Positions 25,459-33,488 of a stretch of DNA of 64,000 nt are shown piece after piece. How positions within the stretch are numbered: position 1 is the first letter of the stretch; each line of letters begins with the position of its first letter. This DNA is from Hoeflea prorocentri (GTDB lineage: Bacteria; Pseudomonadota; Alphaproteobacteria; Rhizobiales; Rhizobiaceae). Made by a program: the position numbers and the translations under genes. Where the stretch lies: assembly GCF_027944115.1 (NCBI RefSeq), contig NZ_JAPJZI010000001.1:2108001-2172000 (forward strand). Direction: 5' to 3'. Below the pieces are notes generated by a model, which made no database searches, had not been told where the DNA came from, and saw only the letters and a list, made by a program, of their open reading frames with translations.

Positions 25459-26028
25459 CTACCCCCCACTCAGGATGCGAATGTCTGCCACTGGAGGCGG
25501 CGCCAGCAACCTGTCCTCATCCGGTGCGGTTGTCGGGGCATTATTTCCCCCGCCAATCGGTCCGCGCGCGGCTTCGTTGATCACGGTTAGTTGAGCCTGG
25601 ATCTTACGGATAACGGTCGCCACCCTTTCGGCGTTCAACTGTATCTCATCATCCTCACCGTAGACGCCGACATAGGGATTGTTGATGAGTGCATGGGTCT
25701 GACCTTTGTGGACAAGCAAAATGTCGCCATGTCCCTCGTCCCACTCCGGGTGAGTCATTGTGATGTGAAGCTCGACCTCCTTGGTGGACATGTGATTTTC
25801 AAGGGCCAGTGTCACCCATTGCAGCGGCCCGGCGCACACCATGAAAACAAGTGCGATCTTCAAAAAGAAACGGCTGAGATTGACAGCCGCTTCATTCGGA
25901 TCAGGCTGGCTGACGATTTGCTTGACGTTCAGATAGCCAAGAACGACAAATACCATCGACAAGCCGAGAAAGCCAAAGCCGAGTATCGTCGCGGCATTAT
26001 CAAATAAACCTTGTATTGCAGGATCCAT
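25459..26028 (-). CDS. Membrane protein of unknown function
   Basis: 189 residues. Two membrane helices, at about residues 14-34 (ATILGFGFLGLSMVFVVLGYL) and 52-75, then a soluble domain of about 110 residues with HITMTHPEWDEGHGDILLVHKGQTHALINNPYVGVY and a Pro-rich tail (TTAPDEDRLLAPPPVAD). No known family recognised. First gene of a pair with the exported TPR protein; together they suggest an envelope-associated module. Confidence 0.72.
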   Translation of the reverse strand: MDPAIQGLFDNAATILGFGFLGLSMVFVVLGYLNVKQIVSQPDPNEAAVNLSRFFLKIALVFMVCAGPLQWVTLALENHMSTKEVELHITMTHPEWDEGHGDILLVHKGQTHALINNPYVGVYGEDDEIQLNAERVATVIRKIQAQLTVINEAARGPIGGGNNAPTTAPDEDRLLAPPPVADIRILSGG

Positions 26029-26357
26029 GGCCGCCCTTTCCAGTCACCGATCTGGCCCATGCAGCACAGCCTGTGCGCACGGTTTTTTCGGGCGAATGCC
26101 GGGAATTTATTTTTTTTATATTATCTTCTTACTTGCCTGCTCTTAACCAGAACATATCCGCCCACTACACTCATCAGTATAGCAAACCTTCACAGAGAAC
26201 ATAGTGCTAGTTTTCAACCTGCCGTTCTTAGTGAGGCAGATCCTTCCTCGTGTGTCTGAGGTCGATCATCCCATGCAGGACTGACTCAGACCGCTTCCCC
26301 GTTCTGTTCAGGGGATTTGGCGGCGACGGGCAAGGCCGCCGCCGCATGGAAGACTTG
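26029..26357. other. Intergenic stretch with promoter-like AT-rich DNA and a hairpin
   Basis: No gene recognised. The part from 26100 to 26220 is markedly AT-rich with long T runs and should hold the promoter of the membrane-protein gene at 25459-26028. GGCGGCG / CGCCGCC (26319-26343) forms a 7-bp stem just past the peroxiredoxin stop and may end that minus-strand transcript; no T-run follows it. Confidence 0.5.
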
Positions 26358-27020
26358 TTATTTCGGCTGCGGGACAACTCGAAGATAGGGCTTCAGTGTC
26401 TTCCAGCCATCCGGATATTGCTTTTCCGCTTCTTCGTTTGAGACAGCCGGCACGATGATGACGTCTTCGCCATCCTCCCAGTTCACCGGTGTCGCAACCT
26501 TGTGTTTGGCGGTGAGCTGCATTGAATCGATGACCCGGAGGATTTCGTTAAAGTTCCGGCCGGTGCTCATCGGATAGGAGATCGTCAGCTTGATGGACTT
26601 GTCGGGTGCAATCACAAAAACCGTGCGCACGGTCTGATTGTCCACGGCGGTACGGCCTTCAGACGTTTCACCGGCGCCGGCAGGAAGCATGCCGTACGCC
26701 TTGGCAACCTTCAGGTCGGTATCGCCGATCATGGGATAGTCGGGCATGAAGCCTTGTGTTTCCTCGATATCGGCAGCCCATTCGGCGTGATTTTCAACCG
26801 GGTCAACACTGAGACCGATAATCTTGACGTTGCGCTTTTGGAACTCCGGATTGATGCGTGCCATGTAGCCGAGTTCCGTCGTGCAGACCGGCGTAAAATC
26901 CTTAGGGTGCGAAAACAATACGCCCCAGGAATCACCCAACCATTCGTGAAAACGAATTCTTCCCTTTGTCGTATCTGCTTCAAAATCAGGTGCGATATCG
27001 CCAATTCTCAGATTTGTCAT
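26358..27020 (-). CDS. 1-Cys peroxiredoxin (Prx6 subfamily)
   Basis: 220 residues from the ATG at 27018-27020, preceded by GGGAGGT; the 33 codons of open frame upstream are rejected. Peroxidatic C46 lies in DFTPVCTTEL. The Prx6-type extension is present: FQKRNVKIIGLSVDPVENHAEWAADI, TVRTVFVIAPDKSIKLTISYPMSTGRNFNEILRVIDS and the C-terminal arm GEDVIIVPAVSNEEAEKQYPDGW. It reduces hydroperoxides in the cytoplasm using one catalytic cysteine. Confidence 0.95.
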   Translation of the reverse strand: MTNLRIGDIAPDFEADTTKGRIRFHEWLGDSWGVLFSHPKDFTPVCTTELGYMARINPEFQKRNVKIIGLSVDPVENHAEWAADIEETQGFMPDYPMIGDTDLKVAKAYGMLPAGAGETSEGRTAVDNQTVRTVFVIAPDKSIKLTISYPMSTGRNFNEILRVIDSMQLTAKHKVATPVNWEDGEDVIIVPAVSNEEAEKQYPDGWKTLKPYLRVVPQPK

Positions 27021-27260
27021 AACTGACCTCCCTTGCTGGATAGGCGCGAAAACGGCCCGAAATGTCCGCTTCAATGTCTGCGCCGGCTGGCGGGAGTGAA
27101 CACCAATGAGCATCGACAATCAATAGATTATGGAGCCGTGAAGGCCTTATTACGCGTAAGTGGCGGGAACACCCCGCCGTCCCGCACAGTTGGTTTTTGC
27201 TTGCGGAATATTTCCATTGGCGCGCACAATATCGGTCTCAACAAACCGAGGATGCGGACG

Positions 27261-27491
27261 ATGAAAAGGAAAAGACTGCCGTTACCCAAACGATTTTCAG
27301 CGGCCCTTACTGACGACGCTTACGGCAGGCTGCGTCGGCTGAACGATCAATGGGCGCTCGGCAACAACTATCTCCTGGTCGTCCTTTTGGAAAATCTCGA
27401 CCGGTTCGCCGATCCGCAAAAGCTTGATGCGGTCTTCCGGGAGTTCATTGATGAGTATGGCGCGCCATCGGCGCCAAAAGCCGGGGACTGA
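27261..27491 (+). CDS. Small conserved-looking protein of unknown function
   Basis: 76 residues from the ATG at 27261, with GAGG 9 nt upstream; the frame is open far upstream but looks non-coding there. A basic N-terminus (MKRKRLPLPKRFSAALTDDAYGRLRRL) followed by NNYLLVVLLENLDRFADPQKLDAVFREFIDEYG recalls the strand-helix-helix plan of ribbon-helix-helix DNA-binding proteins. I cannot name the family. It converges on the metal exporter gene with 5 bp between stops. Confidence 0.6.
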   Translation: MKRKRLPLPKRFSAALTDDAYGRLRRLNDQWALGNNYLLVVLLENLDRFADPQKLDAVFREFIDEYGAPSAPKAGD

Positions 27492-27496
27492 CCGTT

Positions 27497-28138
27497 TTAC
27501 TCGGCGGGTGCGACCGGAACAGGTGCACGCGCTACGTCCCGCTCACGCAGGCTCTGGCGGACAATCTGAAAGGCCGATGTCAGAAAAAGACCCGCCATGA
27601 TCGCCGCAACGGCGAGATCCGGCCAGCCGGATTGTGTGCCCCAAACGCCCAATGCAGCAATCATCACTGCAATATTGCCGATCGCGTCATTGCGCGAGCA
27701 CAACCATACGGAGCGCACATTCGCGTCCCCGTCCTTGTAACGCACGAGCAACAAAACACTGACAAGGTTTGCCGCAAGGGCAAGAAAGCCGATCACGCCC
27801 ATCACATGAGCCTCCGGTACCTCAACAAAGAATACATGCCAGAGTGTCGAACCGAAGACCCAGAGCCCCATTAGAAGCAGACTGAAGCCCTTTGTCAGGG
27901 CGGCTGTGGTGCGAACGGCGATGGACGAACCGATGACGGCGAGTGAAATGCCATAGGTCATTGCGTCTCCAAGAAAATCGAGGGCATCAGCCTGCAGAGC
28001 TTTTGAACCCGCCATCTGACCCGCAACGATCTCGACCGCAAACATCGTGGCATTCAGGATGATCACGATCCAGAGCCGGCGTTTGTAATCATCGGACATT
28101 CCGTCAAAATTCTGGTTCTGTCCGCAGCAGGCACTCAT
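27497..28138 (-). CDS. CDF-like cation efflux protein lacking the C-terminal domain
   Basis: 213 residues, AGAGGTGG before the ATG. Six membrane helices with the CDF metal-site helices recognisable as ALQADALDFLGDAMTYG and SRNDAIGNIAVMIAALG. It ends just after the sixth helix, so the cytoplasmic metal-sensing domain typical of CDF proteins is absent. The N-terminus has a CC pair (MSACCGQNQ). The gene is read from a MerR-type promoter with a 19-bp spacer, divergent from a MerR regulator with cysteines, so it should export a soft divalent metal (Cd, Zn, Pb or Co). Confidence 0.87.
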   Translation of the reverse strand: MSACCGQNQNFDGMSDDYKRRLWIVIILNATMFAVEIVAGQMAGSKALQADALDFLGDAMTYGISLAVIGSSIAVRTTAALTKGFSLLLMGLWVFGSTLWHVFFVEVPEAHVMGVIGFLALAANLVSVLLLVRYKDGDANVRSVWLCSRNDAIGNIAVMIAALGVWGTQSGWPDLAVAAIMAGLFLTSAFQIVRQSLRERDVARAPVPVAPAE

Positions 28139-28168
28139 AAATCCACCTCTTGTCGTCTAGCGGAACAG

Positions 28169-28199
28169 ACTATAATCTCTCTAGTGACTATAGGTTCAA
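28169..28199 (-). promoter_or_regulatory. MerR-type promoter with 19-bp spacer
   Basis: On the minus strand a -35 box TTGAAC (28199-28194) and a -10 box TATAGT (28174-28169) are separated by exactly 19 bp. Inside the spacer is the dyad CTATAGT-C-ACTAGAG, with one mismatch. The over-long spacer with a central dyad is the known architecture of promoters activated by MerR-family metal sensors through DNA untwisting. Confidence 0.85.
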
Positions 28200-28207
28200 G
28201 AGGGTAA

Positions 28208-28627
28208 TTGAATTTGTTCACGATAGGCCAGATCTCGCGGGAAACCGGCGTCAAGGTTCCGACAATCAGATACTACGAGCAGATGGGGCTGATCAGCGCA
28301 CCGGAGCGCTCAGCCGGCAATCAAAGGCGGTATTCACGTAGTGAATTGCAGCGCCTCGGCTTCATCAGGCACGCTAGGGATCTCGGACTTTCAATCGACG
28401 CAATCCGCGATCTTATAAAGTTGAGCGCAGATCCGGATATGCCGTGTAGCGACGCAGACCGCATTGCAGGCGAACATCTAAAGGAAGTGCGCACACGGAT
28501 CCGAAAACTCAGGCGCCTGGAAAAGGAACTCGCCCGCATTACCAGTTCCTGTAAATCTGGAACGGTCAAGGACTGCTATGTTCTACATTCGCTCCTGGAC
28601 CATTCGTTGTGCGAGGGCGAACACTGA
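28208..28627 (+). CDS. MerR family metal-responsive regulator (CadR/ZntR-like)
   Basis: 139 residues from a TTG start with AGAGGG upstream. N-terminal winged helix: TIGQISRETGVKVPTIRYYEQMGLISAPERSAGNQRRY, then the long dimer helix and a C-terminal metal loop. C80 (DMPCSDAD), C115, C123 and C135 (SSCKSGTVKDCY, HSLCEGEH) fit the three-cysteine site of Cd/Pb/Zn sensors of this branch. It should activate the divergent CDF-like exporter when metal is bound. Confidence 0.92.
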   Translation: MNLFTIGQISRETGVKVPTIRYYEQMGLISAPERSAGNQRRYSRSELQRLGFIRHARDLGLSIDAIRDLIKLSADPDMPCSDADRIAGEHLKEVRTRIRKLRRLEKELARITSSCKSGTVKDCYVLHSLLDHSLCEGEH

Positions 28628-28686
28628 AGATCATTGCGGGCCGGAAGATTCCTCATCTCGAGGCAATGGATGGGCGCGCCGCCCGA

Positions 28687-29064
28687 TTATACCTCGACAA
28701 GGAGCATGCCCGCGCTGGTCCGCTCCTGCGATATTTCGTTGCACTCAGCCCCGAGCTCATCATACGGATCGCTGTAATCGCGCAGAAACTCCAGAAAGGA
28801 GTCCCGCGACTTCCAGTAATCGCCGGTCCGATAGCGCGTCGGATCATCCGGGTCCCGGAACAGTTCAGTCCTTATAAATGCATCGGAACGGCTGTAGAGC
28901 TGCGCCCAACGGCCACTGGCGCCGTAGAAGGCTTCAAATTCCGCGGCCTTTTCAGGCGCAACCTTGTATTCCCAGAAGAAAGCGCAGGGTGCGCGATCCC
29001 AATCACGCTGCTTTTGTTGTGTCATACCAGGCCGCCCACCTAAGACTTCAATATCGCTAAGCAT
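28687..29064 (-). CDS. ABM-like (dimeric alpha/beta barrel) protein
   Basis: 125 residues. Residues of about 25-110 show the ABM/EthD-like pattern: FFWEYKVAPEKAAEFEAFYG, AFIRTELFRDPDDPTRYRTGDYWKSRDSFLEFLRDYSDPYDELG. A later ATG at 29023-29025 (MTQQKQRDWDRA) is a possible start. Enzymes of this fold are small monooxygenases or decyclases; nothing here fixes a substrate. It converges on the MerR gene. Confidence 0.75.
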   Translation of the reverse strand: MLSDIEVLGGRPGMTQQKQRDWDRAPCAFFWEYKVAPEKAAEFEAFYGASGRWAQLYSRSDAFIRTELFRDPDDPTRYRTGDYWKSRDSFLEFLRDYSDPYDELGAECNEISQERTSAGMLLVEV

Positions 29065-29743
29065 GTCTCCGTACGAATTAATTTAAACTTAACCGGCTAT
29101 GCGATCAATCGCATGTTTATCCAGCAACAACCTGTCCATAAACGCTGGATGGCGGCCCCTTTCGAGGCCGCCATCCCAAGGGTCTTGGCAAAGACCGTTA
29201 TATTGATCGCCGCAGGTCGCTCCGCCCATCAAAGCAACCTGCAGCTTAGGGACCGCCCACCCGGGTACGGCCTCGCTTCGCCCCTCATTAGTTTGTTACC
29301 GCTTCTTGAACAAAGCCGGCAGAACACACCGCAGCGGGCATGTTCCTTGCCAGCCTCATTACTCAAACTGGCCTGCGAACATCGAGCGTTGAGCCCCTGG
29401 CCACAGAATTCAGTCGCGGCGCCCCATCAGCTGCCTGCCCACACTCTGCATTACATGTCTCGATGCCCTGGCTCCTGACGAAGCGGCAACACTTGTCGGC
29501 GCCGTAATCGATCAATCATGGTTCGCAAACCGGCAATGCCAGCGAAATGTGCAAAGGCGCGTTTGAATTCCTTTGCCTGTCCCGACAACCGGGTCGCCCG
29601 GACGAACATCGCAGGCCAGCCATTCGACCCCGTGGATATTGCGATCCCTTCGAGACTCGGTACTGACGCCAACAAAAGTTAGATGCCGGCATTCAAACAA
29701 TAAATTGCTCGACCGGCACAATATTCATGCGTAGTTTGCATGA
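29065..29743. other. Long stretch without a recognisable gene
   Basis: About 680 bp with only short, compositionally poor open frames. One perfect hairpin, GGATGGCGGCC / GGCCGCCATCC with an 8-base loop (29147-29176), stands out. The minus strand between 29450 and 29720 has two overlapping open frames that could be remnants of a decayed gene, but I could not match them to a family. The right end holds the LysR promoter. Confidence 0.5.
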
Positions 29744-29745
29744 AT
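29723..29745. promoter_or_regulatory. Palindrome overlapping the LysR start codon
   Basis: Perfect 8-bp inverted repeat ATTCATGC-GTAGTTT-GCATGAAT. The right arm includes the first two bases of the LysR ATG (29744). Binding here would block transcription or translation of the regulator gene, consistent with autorepression. Confidence 0.5.
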
Positions 29746-30646
29746 GGATATTGAAGCGCTGAAACTCTTCGTAGAAGTTGCGAAACGCAATAGCTTTGCC
29801 GCGGTCGCCCGCATCCACAATCAGGACCCGTCAACGATCTCACGGGCGGTGGCCAATCTGGAAACCGAGCTTGGCATACGCCTTTTCCAGCGCACAACAC
29901 GAAGCATGACGCTGACGGAAGCCGGAGAAATCTATCTGAACCGGATGGAAGCGCTGATCGACTATATGGACAATGCGCGTGAAGAGGCACATTCCGTCAG
30001 CGCCCGTGCGACCGGAACGATACGCATCACCGCGACGCTGGCATTCGGACAAATCTGTCTCACGCCTCTCATCCCGAAGTTCAGGGAGATGTTTCCGGAT
30101 CTGAAGTTCGAATTTCACCTGACAGACGATCAGATTGACCTGGTTGCAAACCGCATCGATCTTGCCGTTCGCCTCGGCTCGAAGATTGAGGGCGACGTCA
30201 TCGCCACAAAACTCTTCGACGCCCGCTATATCGTCTGCGCCAGCCCGCACTATCTCCGCGACAGCCGCCCAATCGCGCACCCAAGCGACTTGACCGAGCA
30301 CAAATGTCTGCTTTTTCGCGCGCCTGTGCACAACCAGAACTGGATGGCCCGCGACGCTGACGACAACACATTCGCGGTTCCCATCGACGGTGACATCTAT
30401 ATCTCCTCGCTGGTTGCCCTGCAGCAAGCCGCCTGCAACGGGCTGGGGCCGGCGTTGATGGCCGACTGGATGGTCCAGCGCGATCTCGATGAAGGCCGCC
30501 TCGTCAATATTCTTCCGGACTACGATTTCAGCGGTGGCCATACGCAGGCCGCGGCATGGCTGGTCTATCCCAGCCGGCGCTACCTGCCCTATAAAGTCCG
30601 CGCGATGGTCGACGTTCTCAAGCGACACTATGCGCACGGGCAGTGA
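29744..30646 (+). CDS. LysR family transcriptional regulator
   Basis: 300 residues. N-terminal winged helix MDIEALKLFVEVAKRNSFAAVARIHNQDPSTISRAVANLETELGIRLFQRTTRSMTLTEAG in the first 60 residues, then the two-lobed periplasmic-binding-protein-like effector domain (TGTIRITATLAFGQICLTPLIPKF, DLAVRLGSKIEGDVIATKL). It belongs to the subgroup that includes DmlR/AaeR-like regulators. No divergent target gene is present; the nearest gene is the aminotransferase 175 bp downstream on the same strand. Confidence 0.93.
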   Translation: MDIEALKLFVEVAKRNSFAAVARIHNQDPSTISRAVANLETELGIRLFQRTTRSMTLTEAGEIYLNRMEALIDYMDNAREEAHSVSARATGTIRITATLAFGQICLTPLIPKFREMFPDLKFEFHLTDDQIDLVANRIDLAVRLGSKIEGDVIATKLFDARYIVCASPHYLRDSRPIAHPSDLTEHKCLLFRAPVHNQNWMARDADDNTFAVPIDGDIYISSLVALQQAACNGLGPALMADWMVQRDLDEGRLVNILPDYDFSGGHTQAAAWLVYPSRRYLPYKVRAMVDVLKRHYAHGQ

Positions 30647-30821
30647 AAGCCAGACAATGCCCGATGGACCGTGTCACGGGCATGGCAACATCTGGCGTCA
30701 TAGAGCTGTGTGAACTGGGGCTATCGTGTTTGGGCGCGGTCATGGGACTGTCAGCGCAACAAAGAAGCTAGGCAATCAGGCTGTGTTCAACAATGATCGC
30801 GGCCTTGGCGGGAGTTTGGCA

Positions 30822-32207
30822 ATGAACATATCACCAGGCAGCAACGATTTCGGTGAAGCCGTAGAGAGCGATCGCGCGCATGTTTGGCATCATCTGAGCC
30901 AGCACAAGCGCTACGAGACATCCGACCCCCTCGTCATTATCGAGGGCAAGGGCATGCGCGTGTGGGATGCCAATGGCAGAGAGTTCCTGGACGCGGTCTC
31001 GGGGGGCGTTTGGACGGTCAATGTCGGTTATGGACGTGAAAGCATTGCCGACGCGGTCCGCGAGCAGCTGGTCAAACTGAACTATTTCGCCAATTCAGCC
31101 GGCAATGTTCCGGGCGCTCTCTTCGCGCGCAGACTGATCGAAAAGATGCCGGGGATGAGCCGGGTCTATTTTTCGAACTCCGGCTCCGAGGCCAATGAAA
31201 AGGCCTACAAGATCGTGCGTCAGATCTCGCACAACAAACACGGTGGCAAGAAACACAAGATACTCTACCGCGAGCGCGACTATCACGGCACGACGATTAC
31301 GGCACTGAGCTCCACCGGTCAGAACCAGCGCAAGGACCAGTACGGGCCGTTCACGCCGGGCTTCGTGGAAGTGCCGCACTGCATGGAGTACCGTTCCCAG
31401 TACGGACCTTGCGACGATTATGGGGTGCGCGCAGCAAAGGCGATCGAGGATGTGATCCTGCGCGAAGGTCCCGATACGATCGGCGCCATTGTGCTGGAAC
31501 CCATTACAGCGGGCGGCGGGGTTATCACACCGCCGGACGGTTATTGGGAAACCGTTCAGGACATCTGCAGGAAATACGAGATCCTGCTCCACATCGACGA
31601 GGTTGTCTGCGGCCTCGGGCGTACCGGCACATGGTTCGGATACCAGCATTACGGCATCCAGCCGGACATCGTGACGATGGCAAAGGGCGTGGCGTCGGGC
31701 TATGCCGCCATTTCCTGCACGGTGACCACAGAGGACGTATTCAACCAGTTCAAGGCGGACCCGTCGGATCCCATGAGCTATTTCCGCGACATCTCAACCT
31801 TTGGCGGTTGTGCAGCCGGCCCTGCGGCGGCGCTTGAGAACATGCGCATCATCGAGGAAGAGAACCTTCTGGATAACGTCACCGCCATGGGTGAATACCT
31901 CCTGACACGGTTCAACGAGTTAAAGGACCGCCATGAGCTCATCGGCGATGTGCGCGGCAAGGGCCTGTTCTGCGGTATTGAGCTCGTGAAGGATCGCGAG
32001 ACCCGTGAGCCGGTGCATGAAAGTATCACCCAGGCGGTTGTAGCTGACTGCATGGCCAACGGCGTCATCATCGGTGCGACGAACCGGAGCTTTGATGCTT
32101 ACAACAATACGCTGTGCCTGAGCCCGGCCCTGATCAGCACACCGAAGGAGCTTGATGAGATTGTCGACGCAATCGACAACGCTCTGGAACGCGTTGCCGT
32201 CGACTGA
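30822..32207 (+). CDS. tpa: Taurine-pyruvate aminotransferase-like class III aminotransferase
   Basis: 461 residues from the ATG at 30822 (GGGAG 9 nt upstream); the open frame starts 32 codons earlier. PLP fold-type I: PLP lysine K288 in VTMAKGVASGY, the DEV motif LLHIDEVVCGLGRTG, and the substrate-domain segment DAVSGGVWTVNVGYGRESIA. By recollection the full sequence follows alphaproteobacterial Tpa closely, including YFANSAGNVPG, ILYRERDYHGTT and ATNRSF near the end. Tpa transfers the amino group of taurine to pyruvate, giving sulfoacetaldehyde and alanine. No xsc, pta or taurine transporter is nearby, so the substrate is probable but not proven. Confidence 0.82.
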   Translation: MNISPGSNDFGEAVESDRAHVWHHLSQHKRYETSDPLVIIEGKGMRVWDANGREFLDAVSGGVWTVNVGYGRESIADAVREQLVKLNYFANSAGNVPGALFARRLIEKMPGMSRVYFSNSGSEANEKAYKIVRQISHNKHGGKKHKILYRERDYHGTTITALSSTGQNQRKDQYGPFTPGFVEVPHCMEYRSQYGPCDDYGVRAAKAIEDVILREGPDTIGAIVLEPITAGGGVITPPDGYWETVQDICRKYEILLHIDEVVCGLGRTGTWFGYQHYGIQPDIVTMAKGVASGYAAISCTVTTEDVFNQFKADPSDPMSYFRDISTFGGCAAGPAAALENMRIIEEENLLDNVTAMGEYLLTRFNELKDRHELIGDVRGKGLFCGIELVKDRETREPVHESITQAVVADCMANGVIIGATNRSFDAYNNTLCLSPALISTPKELDEIVDAIDNALERVAVD

Positions 32208-32230
32208 TCGTCCTCACAACACGATATTGA

Positions 32231-32259
32231 AAAGCCGCGGTTCTGCCGCGGCTTTTTTT
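32231..32259 (+). terminator. Rho-independent terminator after the aminotransferase
   Basis: Perfect 10-bp stem AAAGCCGCGG / CCGCGGCTTT with a 5-base loop, running into a T7 tract, 23 bp after the stop codon. Confidence 0.93.
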
Positions 32260-32353
32260 GTTTGGCTCCCGAATGCGGCCCCGCAGCCATGTCAAATGCG
32301 GCGTATGAGGCTATAGTCCGCTGAAACTACGAGGGAATCGGATTGCCGATCAA

Positions 32354-32734
32354 ATGGACACGACGACCATAGAAAACTGTACGCCATTTGTGCGTGTCGC
32401 TAGCATGAAACTGGCCATACCGTTTTACAGCAGTATCGGCTTCAAGGAGGACTGGCGCCGGCAGTTCGATTCCGCATTTCCTATTTTCTTGTCGGTGAGC
32501 CGCGACGGCGTTCGGCTCTTTCTTTCCGAACATGCCGGAGACGGCGTTCTTGGAACGCGACTGTTCCTCAACGTATCGGATGTCGACCATTTCCACGCCG
32601 AATGTGTCAGCAATGGCGTTTCAGTCGACGAAGCGCCCCAGGACATGGCCTTCGGCGTCCGGCAGATGAGCTTGCGTGACGTGGATGGGAACGTGCTGGT
32701 GTTTGCGACACCCCTGCCGCGCAGACTGTTTTAG
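32354..32734 (+). CDS. VOC (glyoxalase/bleomycin-resistance) family protein
   Basis: 126 residues. Segments FVRVASMKLAIPFYSSIGFKEDWRR, VRLFLSEHAGDGVLGTRLFLNVSDVDHFHAECVSNGV and RQMSLRDVDGNVLVFATPLPRR match the paired beta-alpha-beta units of the vicinal oxygen chelate fold, close to bleomycin-resistance-like proteins. Such proteins bind or sequester small molecules. No strong ribosome site is seen before the ATG. It converges on the Anbu gene with 10 bp between stops. Confidence 0.85.
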   Translation: MDTTTIENCTPFVRVASMKLAIPFYSSIGFKEDWRRQFDSAFPIFLSVSRDGVRLFLSEHAGDGVLGTRLFLNVSDVDHFHAECVSNGVSVDEAPQDMAFGVRQMSLRDVDGNVLVFATPLPRRLF

Positions 32735-32744
32735 CTCCGCATTA

Positions 32745-33479
32745 TCAGAATATATGCGGCAGGTCGTGAAAGGCCGAATTCAGTGCCTTTGACCAGGCAT
32801 CCGACAAACGCTCGAAATCCTTGTCGTCCGGTTCGATACGCCGGCGCTCTGTAATCTTCAGGGCGTCTGTTTCAATGATTGCAAGATCCAGCGGCATGCC
32901 GACTGAAAGATTGCTTCGCAGGGTGGAATCCATGGACACACAGGCGGCAAGCTTGGCCTTCTCCAGCGGTGTGTCCGGCGTAATCACGCGATCGAGGATC
33001 GGCTTACCGTATTTGTGCTCCCCGATCTGGAAGAACGGCGTGTCTCTGGTCGCCTCGATGAAGTTGCCAGCGGAGTAGACGAGAAACAGCCGGGTGGAGC
33101 CTCCCTTGCGCTGACCGGCAACCAGCACCGTTGCATCAAAGGACGCGCCCTGCGCTTCCATTCCTTCGCGGTGGCGCTCTTGTACGTCGCGCATCGTTTC
33201 CCCGACCATCTGGGCCACCCGGAACAGACTGTCCGCGTTGAGGATCGTTTCGCATTCGGGATCGATGGCGGCCATTTCGATGCGCTTTTCTAGCCGCGTA
33301 ATGACCCCTTGGGTAATTGAGAGGTTTCCAGCGGTCATCAGCACCACGGCGCGCTCGTCGGGCACTTCCCAGGAATGCATCTTTCCGTACCGGGAAATAT
33401 TGTCCAGACCGGCGTTGGTTCGTGTATCGGAGAGCAGCACCAGGCCGGCGTCCAACTTGATGGCAACACAATATGTCAA
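32745..33479 (-). CDS. Anbu proteasome-like peptidase (proteasome-type protease)
   Basis: 244 residues. Proteasome beta-like Ntn-hydrolase fold starting MTYCVAIKLDAGLVLLSDTRTNAG. After Met removal T2 would be the N-terminal nucleophile, and D18 in SDTRTN corresponds to the conserved Asp. Other family segments are LMTAGNLSITQGVI and RLFLVYSAGNFIEAT. This is the ancestral beta subunit (Anbu) group, which forms large ring or helical assemblies; its substrate is unknown. It is the last gene of the characteristic four-gene operon ATP-grasp, alpha-E, transglutaminase, Anbu. Confidence 0.93.
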   Translation of the reverse strand: MTYCVAIKLDAGLVLLSDTRTNAGLDNISRYGKMHSWEVPDERAVVLMTAGNLSITQGVITRLEKRIEMAAIDPECETILNADSLFRVAQMVGETMRDVQERHREGMEAQGASFDATVLVAGQRKGGSTRLFLVYSAGNFIEATRDTPFFQIGEHKYGKPILDRVITPDTPLEKAKLAACVSMDSTLRSNLSVGMPLDLAIIETDALKITERRRIEPDDKDFERLSDAWSKALNSAFHDLPHIF

Positions 33480-33488
33480 CGGGTCTTC

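Noticed and set aside
29113-29478. Plus-strand 121-codon open frame in the empty stretch
   Set aside because: It runs through the perfect hairpin, has no ribosome site, and its residue composition is unlike that of a real protein.
29451-29721. Possible decayed transposase or other gene on the minus strand
   Set aside because: Two overlapping short frames only; I found no catalytic motif, inverted repeats or target duplication.
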